This document shows positions 51,878 through 64,000 of a DNA stretch of 64,000 nt, in pieces. The first letter of the stretch is position 1, and the number at the start of each line of letters is the position of its first letter. The notes under the pieces were generated by a model, which was given only the letters and a program-made list of their open reading frames with translations, made no database searches and was not told where the DNA came from. This stretch comes from Chamaelirium japonicum (taxonomy: Eukaryota; Streptophyta; Magnoliopsida; Liliales; Melanthiaceae): assembly GCA_947650365.1 (NCBI GenBank), contig OX393552.1, positions 47,446,999 through 47,510,998 on the forward strand, given 5' to 3'. Position numbers and translations under genes: made by a program.

Positions 51878-54800
51878 AGAATGGATCGTACGAATGAATT
51901 AGAATGGATCCACCGAATGAGTTAGAATGGATCATACGAATGAATTAGAATGGATCGTACGAACGAATTAGAATGAATCGTACGATCCATTCTAATTCAT
52001 TCGTCCGATCCATTCTAATTCATTCGCACGAATGTATCCATTCTAATTCATTGAATGAATTAGAATGGATCATACGAATGAATTAGAATGGATCGTGCGA
52101 ATGAATTAGAATGGATTGTGTGAATGAATTAGAATGGATACATTCGTGCGAATGAATTAGAATTGATCATACGAATGAATTAGAATAGATCGTGCAAATG
52201 AATTAGAATGAATCATACGAATGAATTAGAATGGATCGTGCGAATGAATTAGAATGGATACATTTGTATGAATAAATTAGAATGGATTGTACGAATGAAT
52301 TAGAATGGATACATTCTTGTAAATAAATTAGAATGGATCGTATATTCGTGCAAATAAATTAGAATGGATCATACGAATGAATTAGAGTGGATCGGACGAA
52401 TGAATTAGAATAGATCGTACGAATGAATTAGAATGGATCATGCGAATGAATTAGAATAGATCGTACGAATGAATTAGAATGGATCATACGAATGAATTAG
52501 AATGAATCATACGATCCATTCTAATTCATTCATCCGATCCATTCTAATTCATTCGCACGAATGTATCCATTCTAACTCATTCGTACAATCCATTCTAATT
52601 CATTCGTATGATCTATTCTAATTCATTCGCACGATCCATTCTAATTCATTCGCACGAATATATCCTTTCTAATTCATTCGTACGATCCATTCTAATTCAT
52701 TCGTACGATCCATTCTAATTCTTTCACACGATCCATTCTAATTCATTCGTATGATCCATTCTAATTCATTAGTATGATCAATTCTACTTCATTTATACGA
52801 TCCATTCTAATTCATTCGTACGATCCATTCTAATTCATTCGCACGAATGTATCCATTCTAATTCATTCGTACGATCCATTCTAATGCATTCGTATGATTC
52901 ATTCTAATTCATTCGCACGATCCATTCTAATTCATTCGTATGATACATTCTAATTTATTTGCATGAATATACGATCCATTCTAATTTATTCGCAAGAATG
53001 TATCCATTCTAATTCATTCGTACATTCCATTCTAATTTATTCGTACAAATGTATCCATTCTAATTCATTCGTACGATCCATTCTAATTCATTCGTACGAT
53101 TCATTCTAATTCATTCGCACAATCCATTCTAATTCATTCGTACGATCCATTCTAATTCATTCGCACGAATGTATCCATTCTAATTCATTCGTACAATCCA
53201 TTCTAATTCATTCGCACGATCCATTCTAATTCATTCGTTTGATCCATTCTAATTCATTCCTAAGATCTATTCTAATTCATTCGCTCAAATGTATCCATTC
53301 TAATTCATTTGTTCGATCCATTCTAATTCATTCGTACGATCCATTCTAATTCATTCGCACGAATGTAACCATTCTAATTCATTCGTACGATCCATTCTAA
53401 TTCATTCGTACGATCCATTCTAATCCATTCGTATGATCCATTCTAATTCATTCGTACGATCTATTTTAATTCATTCGCATGATCCATTCTAATTCATTCG
53501 TACGATCCATTCTAATTCATTCGTCCGATCCATTCAAATTCATTCGTATAATCCATTCTAATTTATTTGCACGAATATACGATCCATTCTAATTTATTCA
53601 CAAGAATGTATCCATTCCAATTCATTCGTACAATTCATTATAATTTATTCGTACAAATGTAACCATTCAAATACATTCGTACAATCCATTCTAATTCATT
53701 CGTACGATTCATTCTAATTCATTTGCACGATCCATTCTAATTCATTCGTATGATCCATTCAAATTCATTCGTATGATCCATTCTGATTTATTTGCACGAA
53801 TATACGATCCATTCTAATTTATTCACAAGAATGTATCCATTCTAATTCATTCGTACAATCCATTCTAATTTATTCGTACAAATGTATCCTTTCTAATTCA
53901 TTCGTACGATCCATTCTAATTCATTCATACGATTCGTTCTAATTCATTCGCACGATCCATTCTAATTCATTCGTACGATCAATTCTAATTCATTCGCACG
54001 AATGTATCCATTCTAATTCATTCGCACAATCCATTCTAATTCATTCGCACGATCCATTCTATTTCATTCGTATGATCCATTCAAATTCATTCAATGAATT
54101 AGAATGGATACATTCGTGCGAATGAATTAGAATGGATCGGACGAATGAATTAGAATGGATCGTACGATTCATTCTAATTCGTTCGTACGATCCATTCTAA
54201 TTCATTCATATGATCCATTCTAACTCATTCGGTGGATCCATTCTAATTCATTCGTACGATCCATTCTAATTCATTCGCACTATCCATTCTAATTCGTTCG
54301 CACGATCTATTCTAATTCATTCGTACGATCCATTCTAATTCATTCGCATGAATATATCCATTCTAATTCATTTGTATGATCCATTCTAATTCATTCGTAC
54401 AATGCGTTCTAATCCATTCGTACGATCCATTCTAATTCATTCCTATGATCCATTCTAATTCATTCGTACGATCCATTCTAATTCATTCGCTCGAATGTAT
54501 CCATTCTAATTCATTCGTACGATCCATTCTAATTCGTTCATACGATCCATTCTAATTCGTTCATACGAATGTATCCATTCTAATTCATTCTCACGATCCA
54601 TTCTAATCCATTCATACGATCCATTCTAATTCATTCATACAAATGAATTAGAATGGATCGTATGAATGAATAAAAATGGATTGTACGAATGAATTAGAAT
54701 GGATCGTGGGAATGAATTAGAATGAATCGTACGAATGCATTAGAATGGATACATTCGTGCGAATGAATTAGAAAGGATCGTACGAATGAATTAGAATGGA

Positions 54801-57800
54801 TCATACAAATGAATTAGAAAGGTTACATTCGTGAGAATGAATTAGAATGGATCGTACGAATGAATTAGAAAGGATCATGCGAATAAATTTGAATAGATCG
54901 TACGAATGAATTAAGATGGATCGAACGAATGAATTAGAATGGATACATTCGAGCGAATGAATTAGAATGGATCGTATGAATGAATTAGAATGGATGGATC
55001 GTACAAATGGATTAGAATGGATCGTACAAATGGATTAGAATGGATCGTGCGAATGAATTAGAATGAATCGTACGAATGAATTAGAATGGATCGTGCGAAT
55101 GAATTAGAATGAATCCATTCTAAATAATTCGTGAGAATAAATTCGAAAGGTTACATTCGTGAGAATGAATTAGAATGGATCGTACGAATGAATTAGAATG
55201 GATCATGCGAATAAATTTGAATAGATCGTACGAATGAATTAAGATGGATCGAACGAATAAATTAGAATGGATACATTCAAGCGAATGAATTAGAATGGAT
55301 CGTATAAATGAATTAGAATGGATCGTACGAATGGATTAAAATGGATCGTACAAATGGATTAGAATGGATCGTACGAATGGATTAGAATGGATCGTGCGAA
55401 TGAATTAGAATGTATCGTATGAATGAATTAGAATGGATCGTGCAAATGAATTAGAATGAATCCATTCTAATTAATTCGCACGAATGTATCCATTCTAATG
55501 CATTCGTACGATCCATTCTTATTCATTCATACGATCCATTCTAATTCATTCGTACGATCCATTCTAATTCATTCGCACGATCCATTCTAATTTATTCGTA
55601 CGATCCATTCTAATTCATTCGTACGATCTATTCTAATTCATTCGCACGAATGTAACCATTCTAATTCATTTGTACGATTCATTCTAATTCATTCGTATGA
55701 GCTATTCTAATTCATTCGTATGATCCATTCTAATTCATTCGTACGATCCATTGTATTTCATTCATACAATCCATTCAGATTCATTCGCACAAATGTATCC
55801 ATTCAAATTCATTCGTACGATCCATTCTAATTAATTCGCACGATCCATTCTAATTCAGTCGTATGAATGTATCCATTTTAATTCGTTCGTACGATCCATT
55901 CTAATTCATTCGTACGATCTAATTCATTCGTACGATCCATTCTAATTCATTCGTATGATCGATTCTAATTCATTCGCACGATCGATTCTAATTCATTCGT
56001 ATGATCCATTCTAATTCATTCGTACGATCCATTCTAATTCATTCGTACAATGCGGTCTAATCCATTCGTACGATCCATTCTAATTCATTCTCACGAGCGT
56101 AACCTTTCTAATTCATTCGTACGATCCACTCTTATTCATTCGCACGAATGCAACCATTTAATTCATTCCTATGATCTATTCTAATTCATTCGCTCGAATG
56201 TATCCATTCTAATTCATTAGTTTGATCCATTCTAATTCATTCGTACGATCCATTCAAATTCAATCGTATGATCTATTCTAATTCATTCGTACGATCCATT
56301 CTAATTCATTCTCACGAATGTAACCTTTCTAATTCATTTGTATGATCCATTCTAATTCATTCGTACGATCCATTCTAATTCATTCGCACGAATGTATCCA
56401 TTCTAATGCATTCGTACGATTCATTCTAATTCATTCGCACGATTCATTCTAATTCATTCGTACGATCTATTCTTATTCATTCATGCGATCCATTATAATT
56501 CATTTGTACGAATGAATTAGAATGGATCGTACGAATGGATTAGAATGGATCGTGCGAATGAATTATAATGGATCGTACGAATGAATTAGAATGGATCGTA
56601 CGAATGAATTAGAATGGATCGTACGAATGAATTAGAATGGATCGTGCGAATGAATTAGAATGGATCGTACGAATGAATTAGAATGGATACATTGGTGCGA
56701 ATGAATTAGAATGGATCGTACGAATGAATTAGAATGGATTGTACGAATGAATTAGAATGGATCATACGAATGAATTAGAATAGCTTATACGAATGAATTA
56801 GAATGAATCATACGAATGAATTAGAATGGTTACATTCGTCCGAATGAATTAGAATAGATCGTATGAATAAATTAGAATGGATCGTACGAATAAATTAGAA
56901 TCGATCGTGCGAATGAATTATAATGGATCGTACGAATGAATTAGAATGGATCCACCGAATGAATTAGAATGGATCGTACGAATAAATTAGAATGGATCGT
57001 ACGAATGTATTAGAATGGATCGTACGAATGAATTAGAATGAATCGTACGATCCATTCTAATTCATTCATCTGATCCATTCTAATTCATTCGCACAAATGT
57101 ATCCATTCTAATTCATTCGTACAATCCATTCTAATTCATTCGCACGATCCATTCTAATTCATTCGTACGATCCATTCTAATTCATTCCTACGATCTATTC
57201 TAATTCATTCGCTCGAATGTATCCATTCTAATTCATTCGTACAATCCATTCTAATTCATTCGCACGATCCATTCTAATTCATTCGTACGATCCATTCTAA
57301 TTCATTCGTATGATCCATTCTAACTCATTCGCACAAATGTATCCATTCTAATTCATTCGTACGATCCATTCTAAATCATTCGCACGATCCATTCTAATTC
57401 ATTCGTACGATCCATTCTAATTCATTCGTACGATCCATTCTAATTTATTCGTACGATCCATTCTAATTCATTCGCACGAATGTATCCATTCTAATGCATT
57501 CGTACGATCCATTCTAATTCATTCGTATGATCCATTCTAATCCATTTGTACGATCCATTCTAATCCATTCGTACGATCCATTCTAATTCATTCTCACAAA
57601 TGTAACCTTTCTAATTCATTTGTACGATCCATTCTAATTCATTCGTACGATCCATTCTAATCCATTCGTACGATCCATTCTAATTCATTCACACGAATGT
57701 AACCATTCTAATTCATTCGTACGATCCATTCTAATTCATTCCTACGATCCATTCTAATTCATTCGCACGAATGTATCCATTCTAATTTATTTGCACGATC

Positions 57801-58640
57801 CATTCTAATTCATTCCTATGATCCATTCTAATTCATTCGTACGATCCATTCTAATTCATTCGCTCGAATGTATCCATTCTAATTCATTCGTACGATCCAT
57901 TCTAATTCATTCGTATGATCCATTCTAATCCATTCGTATGATCCATTCGAATCGCACAATCCATTCTAATTCATTCGTATGATCCATTCTAATTTATTTT
58001 CACGAATATACGATCCATTCTAATTTATTCGCAATAATGTATCCATTCTAATTCATTCGTACAATCCATTCTAATTTATTCGTACAAATGTATCCATTCT
58101 AATGTATGGATCGTACGAATGAATTAGAATGGATCATACGAATGGATTAGAATGGATCGTACGAATGAATTACAATGGATCATACAAATGAATTAGAAAG
58201 GTTACATTCATGAGAATGAATTAGAATGGATCATGCGAATAAATTTGAATTGCTCGTACGAATGAATTAGATAGGATCGAACGAATGAATTAGAATGGAT
58301 ACATTCGAGCGAATGAATTAGAATAGATCAGACGAATGAAATAGAATGGATCGTATGAATGGATTAGAATGGATCGTACGAATGGATTAGAATGGATCGT
58401 ACGAATGGATTAGAATGGATCGTACGAATGAATTATAATGGATCATACGAATGAATTAGAATGGATACATTTGTGAGAATGAATTAGAATGGATACATTT
58501 GTGCGAATGAAGTAGAATAGATTAGAATGGATCGTACGAATGGATTAGAATCCATTCTAATTCATTTGTATGATCCATTCTAATTCATCGCATGATCCAT
58601 TCTAATTCATTCGCTCGATCCATTAATGAATTAGAATGGA

Positions 58641-58838
58641 TCATACAAATGAATTAGAAAGGTTACATTCGTGAGAATGAATTAGAATGGATCGTACGAA
58701 TGAATTAGAATGGATCATACGAATGAATTTGAATGGATCGTACGAATGAATAAGACTGGAACGTATGAATGAATTAGAATGGATACAATCGAGCGAATGA
58801 ATTAGAATAGATCGTATGAATGAATTAGAATGGATCAT
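58641..58838 (+). repeat. Higher-order module K, copy at 58.6 kb
   Basis: A more diverged copy, with CATACG for CATGCG and AAGACTGGAACG for the GATCGAACG monomer. It shows that the module is spread beyond the 15-kb units and lies on both sides of the LINE. The reverse-strand open frame is not regarded as a gene. Confidence 0.75.
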
Positions 58839-61800
58839 ATGAATGAATTAGAATGGATCGTGCGAATGAATTAGAATGGATTGTACGAATGAATTAGAAT
58901 GGATACATTCGTGCGAATGAATTAGAATGGATCATACGAATGAATTAGAATGGATCCTACGAATGGATTAGAATGGATCGTACAAATGGATTAGAATGGA
59001 TTAGATTGGATCATGCGAATGAATTTGAATGGATCGTACGAATGAATTAGAATAAATCGAACGAATGAATTAGAATGGATACATTCGAGCGAATGAATTA
59101 GAATAGATCGTAGGAATGAATTAGAATCGATCATATGAATGAATTAGAATGGATCGTGCGAATGAATTAGAATGGATTGTACGAATGAATTAGAATGGAT
59201 CGTACGAATGCCTTTCTAATTTATTTGTACGATCCATTCTAATTCATTCATACGATCCATTCTAATCCATTCGTACGATCCATTCTAATCCATTCATACG
59301 ATCCATTCTAATCCATTCGTACGATCCATTCTAATTCATTCGTACGATCCATTCTAATTCATTCGCACGATCCATTCTAATTCATTCGAACAAATGTATC
59401 CATTCTAATTCATTCGTACGATCCATTCTAATTCATTCGGACAAATGTATCCATTCTAATTCATTCGTACGATCCATTCTAATTCATTCGCATGATCCAT
59501 TCTAATTCATTCGTACGATCCATTCTATTTCATTCGTACGATCTATTCTAATTCATTCGCATGATCCATTCTAATTCATTTGTACGATCCATTCTAATTC
59601 ATTCGTACAATCCATTCTAATTCATTCGTACGATCCATTCTAATTCATTCGCACAATCCAATCTAATTCATTCCTTTGATCCATTCTAATTCATTCGTAC
59701 GATCCATTCTAATTCATTTGCTCGAATGTATCTATTCTAATTCATTTGTACGATCCATTCTAATTCGTTCGTACGATCCATTCTAATTCGTTCGTACGAT
59801 CCATTCTAATTCGTTCGTACGATCCATTCTAATTCATTCGCACGATCCATTCTAATTTATTCGCATGTTCCATTTTATTTCATTCGCACGATCCATTCTA
59901 ATTCATTCGCACGATCCATTCTAATTCATTCGTACGATCCATTCTAATTCATTCGTACGATCCATTCTAATTCATTCGTACGATCCATTCTAATTTATTC
60001 GCTCGAATGTGTCCATTCTAATTCATTCGCACGATTCATTGTAATTCGTTCATATGATCCATTCTAATTCATTCAAATGATCCATTCTAATTCATTCGTA
60101 CGATCCATTCTAATTCATTCGCTCGAATGTATCCATTCTAATTCATTCGTACGATCCATTCTAATTCGTTCAAACGATCCATTCTAATTCGTTCGTACGA
60201 TCCATTCAAATTCAATCGCACGAATGTAACCATTCTAATTCATTCGTACGATTCATTCTAATTCATTCGCACGATCCATTCTAATTCATTCGCACGAATG
60301 TATCCATTCTAATTCATTTGTACGATCCATTCTAATTCATTCGTACAATGCGTTCTAATCCATTCGTATGATCCATTCTAATTCATTCCTATAATCCATT
60401 CTAATTCATTCGTACGATCCATTCTAATTCATTCGCTCGAATGTATCCATTCTAATTCATTCGTACAATCCATTCTAATTCATTCGCACGATCCATTCTA
60501 ATTCATTCGTATGATCCATTCTAATTCATTCCTACAATCTATTCTAATTCATTCGCTCGAATGTATCCATTCTAATTCATTCGTTCGATCCATTCTAATT
60601 CATTCGTACGATCCATTCTAATTCATTCGTACGATCCATTGTATTTCATTCGCACGAATGTAACCATTCTAATTCATTCGTACGATCCATTCTAATTCAT
60701 TCCTACGATCCATTCTAATTCATTCGCACGAATGTATCCATTCTAATTCATTTGCACAATCCATTCTAATTCATTCCTACGATCTATTCTAATTCATTCG
60801 CACGATCCATTCTAATTCATTCGTACGATCCATTCTAATTCATTCGCACGATCCATTCTAATTAATTCGTACGATCCATTCCAATTCATTCGCACGAATA
60901 TATCTATTCTAATGCATTCGTACGATCCATTGTAATCCATTCGTATGATCCATTCTAATTTATTCCTACGATCCATTCTAATTCGTTCATATGATCCATT
61001 CTAATTCGTTCGTACGATCCATTCTAATTCGTTCGTACGATCCATTCTAATTCATTCGCACGATCCATTCTAATTCATTCGTACGATCCATTCTAATTCA
61101 TTCATTCGATCCATTCTAATTCATTCACTCGAATGTATCCAATCTAATTCATTCGTTCGATCCATTCTAATTCATTCGTACGATCCATTCAAATTCATTC
61201 TCACAAATGTAACCTTTCTAATTCATTTGTACGATCCATTCTAATTCATTCGTACAATCCATTCTAATTCATTTGTACGATCCATTCTTATTCATTCGTA
61301 CGATCCATGCAAATTAATTCGCAAGATACATTATAATTCATTCGAACGATCCATTCTAATTCATTCTCACGAATGTAATCTTTCTAATTTATTTGTATGA
61401 TCCATTCTAATTCATTCGCACGATCTATTCTAATTCATTCGCATGATCCATTCTATTTCATTCGTCCGGTCCATTCTAATTCATTCGCACGAATGTATCC
61501 ATTCTAATTCATTCGTACGATCCATTCAAATTCATTCGCACGTTCCATTCTAATTCATTCGTACGATCCATTCTAATTCATTCGTCCGGTCCATTCAAAT
61601 TCATTCGCACGAATGTAACCATTTTAATTCATTCGTACGATCCATTCTAATTAGAATGGATCATACGAATGAATTAGAATGGATACATTCGAGCGAATGA
61701 ATTAGAATGGATCGTACGAATGAATTAGAATGGATCATAGGAATGAATTAGAATGGATCGTGCAAATGAATTAGAATGGATACATTCGTGCGAATGAATT

Positions 61801-62011
61801 AGAATGGATCGTGCGAATGAATTAGAATGGATCGTACGAATGAATTAGAATGGATATATTTGAACGAATAAATTAGAATGGATCATACGAATGAAGTAGA
61901 ATGGATCGTACGAATGAATTAGAATGGATCGTGCGAATGAATTAGAATCGATCGTACGAATGAATTAGAATGGATCATACGAATGAATTAGAATGGATCG
62001 TATGAATGAAT

Positions 62012-62150
62012 TAAAATAGATACATTCATACGACTGAATTAGAATAGATCGTCCGAATTAATTAGAATAGATCGTATGAATGAATTTGAATGGATACATT
62101 TGTGCGAATGAATCTGAATGGATTGTATGAATGAATTACAATGGATCGTA
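62012..62150 (+). repeat. Higher-order module C, second intact copy
   Basis: ACGACTGAATTAG is at 62030, followed by the AATTAATTAG monomer, GAATCTGAATGG and GAATTACAATGG in the same order as at 1608. It runs without an orientation change. Confidence 0.78.
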
Positions 62151-64000
62151 CGAATGAAATAGAATGGATCGTACGAATGAATGAATTAGAATGGATCGTA
62201 CGAACGAATTAGAATGGATCGTTTGAACGAATTAGAATGGATCGTACGAATGAATTAGAATGGATACATTCGAGCGAATGAATTAGAATGGATCGTACGA
62301 ATGAATTAGAATGGATCATTGGAATGAATTAGAATGGATCGTATGAACGAATTAGAATGGATCATACGAATGAATTAGAATGGATACAATCGAGCGAATG
62401 AATTAGAATGGATCGTACGAATGAATTAGAATGGATCGTACGAATGAATTAGAATGAATCGTACGAATGAATTAGAATGGATCATGCGATTGAATTAGAA
62501 TGGATCATGCGAATGAAATAGAATGGATCGTGCGAATGAATTAGAATGGATTGTGCGAATAAATTAGAATGGATCGTGCGAATGAATTAGAATGGATCGT
62601 ACGAACGAATTAGAATGGATCGTACGAACGAATTAGAATGGATCGTATGAACGAATTAGAATGGATCGTACGAATGAATTAGAAAGGATACATTCGTGCG
62701 AATGAATTAGAATAGATCGTACGAATGAATTAGAATAGATCAAAGGAATGAATTAGATTGGATTGTGCGAATGAATTAGAATGGATCGTACGAATGAATT
62801 AGAATGGATTGTACGAATGAATTAGAATGGATCGTACGAATGAATTAGAATGGATCATGCGAATGAATTAGAATAGATCGTACAAATGAATTAGAATGGA
62901 TCGTACGAATGAATTAGAATGGATCGTGCGAATGAATTAGAATGGATCATACGAATGAATTAGAATGGATACATTTGTGCGAATGGATACATTTGTGCGA
63001 ATGGATTAGAATGGATCGTACAAATGAATTAGAAAGGCATTCGTACGATCCATTCTAATTCATTCGTACAATCCATTCTAATTCATTCGCACGATCCATT
63101 CTAATTCATTCGTATGATCCATTCTAATTCATTTGTACGATCCATTTTAATTCATTTGTACAAATGAATTAGAATGGATCGTATGAATGGATAAGAATGG
63201 ATCATACGAATGAATTAGAATGGATACATTCGAGCGAATGAATTAGAATGGATACATTCGTGCGAATGAATTAGAATGGATCGTACCAATGGATTAGAAT
63301 AGATCGTACGAATGGATTAGAATTGATCGTACGAATGAATTAGAATGGATCATACAAATGTATTAGAAAGGTTACATTCGTGAGAATGAATTAGAATGGA
63401 TCGTACGACGTACGAATGAATTAGAATGGATCGTACGAATGAATTAGAATGGATCGTACGAATGGATTTTCATGGATCATACGAATGGATTAGAATGGAT
63501 CGTACGAATGGATTAGAATGGATCATACGAATGAATTAGAAAGGTTACATTTGTGCGAATGAATTAGAATGGATCGTACGAACGAATTAGAATGGATCGT
63601 TTGAACGAATTAGAATGGATCGTACGAATGAATTAGAATAGATACATTCGAGCGAATGAATTAGAATGGATCGTACGAATGAATTAGAATGGATCATTGG
63701 AATGAATTAGAATGGATCGTATGAACGAATTAGAATGGATCGTACGAATGAATTAGAATGGATACATTCGAGCGAATGAATTAGAATGGATCGTACGAAT
63801 GAATTAGAATGGATCGTACGAATGAATTAGAATGGATACATTCGAGCGAATGAATTAGAATGGATCGTGCGAATGAATTAGAATGGATCATACGAACGAA
63901 TTAGAATGGATCGTACGAACGAATTAGAATGGATCGTACGAACGAATTAGAATGGATCGTATGAACGAATTAGAGTGGATCATACGAATGAATTAGAATG

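Larger units (their letters stand above)
51856..64000. repeat. 23-bp satellite array, right segment
   Basis: The same 23/28-bp satellite resumes directly after the LINE poly(A) and runs to the window edge. Orientation blocks (P = GAATG strand on top, Y = CATTC strand on top; edges about +/-12 bp): P to 51982, Y to 52053, P to 52511, Y to 54094, P to 54167, Y to 54641, P to 55111, Y to 55131, P to 55461, Y to 56509, P to 57047, Y to 58104, P to 58549, Y to 58624, P to 59209, Y to 61650, P to 63036, Y to 63160, P to 64000. The 2.4-kb Y block at 59210-61650 is the longest here. No gene or other element was seen. Confidence 0.97.

Noticed and set aside
1..64000. CRISPR array
   Set aside because: Direct repeats of 23 bp lie end to end without spacers and change strand; the LINE shows the host is eukaryotic.
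1..64000. Telomeric repeat or human-type GGAAT satellite
   Set aside because: No TTTAGGG or TTAGGG runs. GAATG words recall GGAAT satellites, but the 23-bp period and GATCGTAC block are distinct.

Overview
The window is almost entirely one tandem satellite array, about 60.4 kb of 64 kb, interrupted by a single 5'-truncated non-LTR retrotransposon (LINE) at 48308-51855. The LINE has the plant-type domain order: reverse transcriptase, zinc-knuckle zf-RVT, then a C-terminal RNase H. The window is therefore most likely heterochromatin of a flowering plant. I do not recognise the satellite family and cannot name the species. No host gene, tRNA, rRNA, CRISPR array or other transposon is visible.

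The satellite monomer is 23 bp: two GAATG pentamers separated by AATTA, followed by GATCGTAC. A recurrent 28-bp variant carries 5 extra bases and a CATTCG-NN-CGAATG inverted repeat. I call top-strand GAATG orientation 'P' (purine-rich) and top-strand CATTC orientation 'Y'. The array flips between P and Y about 80 times, in blocks from 20 bp to 3.3 kb. Most flips fall on the CGTACG dyad of the monomer, so junctions are spacerless palindromes. By my block map about 36 kb is Y and 24 kb is P.

Layout: 1-16.78 kb is mosaic satellite with some 30 blocks and a small hexamer expansion at 7.3 kb. 16.78-31.83 kb and 31.83-46.95 kb are two direct copies of a unit of about 15.05 kb, with the same block order and about 1% difference in the stretches I compared by eye. 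46.95-48.31 kb is more satellite, homologous to parts of 53.9-56.6 kb. 48.31-51.86 kb is the LINE: a 1003-codon uninterrupted 3' part of ORF2, a 3' UTR built of tandem repeats, polyadenylation signals and a short poly(A) tail. 51.86-64 kb returns to satellite in the orientation it left.

Nothing here works as a gene system. The unusual content is the architecture: a short-period satellite whose palindromic segment coincides with repeated strand inversion, overlaid by kilobase-scale segmental duplication and shuffled higher-order modules. The short ORFs of about 65 codons in the array are by-products of the 23-bp period (69 bp = 23 codons) and are not annotated as genes. All satellite alignments were made by eye, so block edges are accurate to about one monomer.
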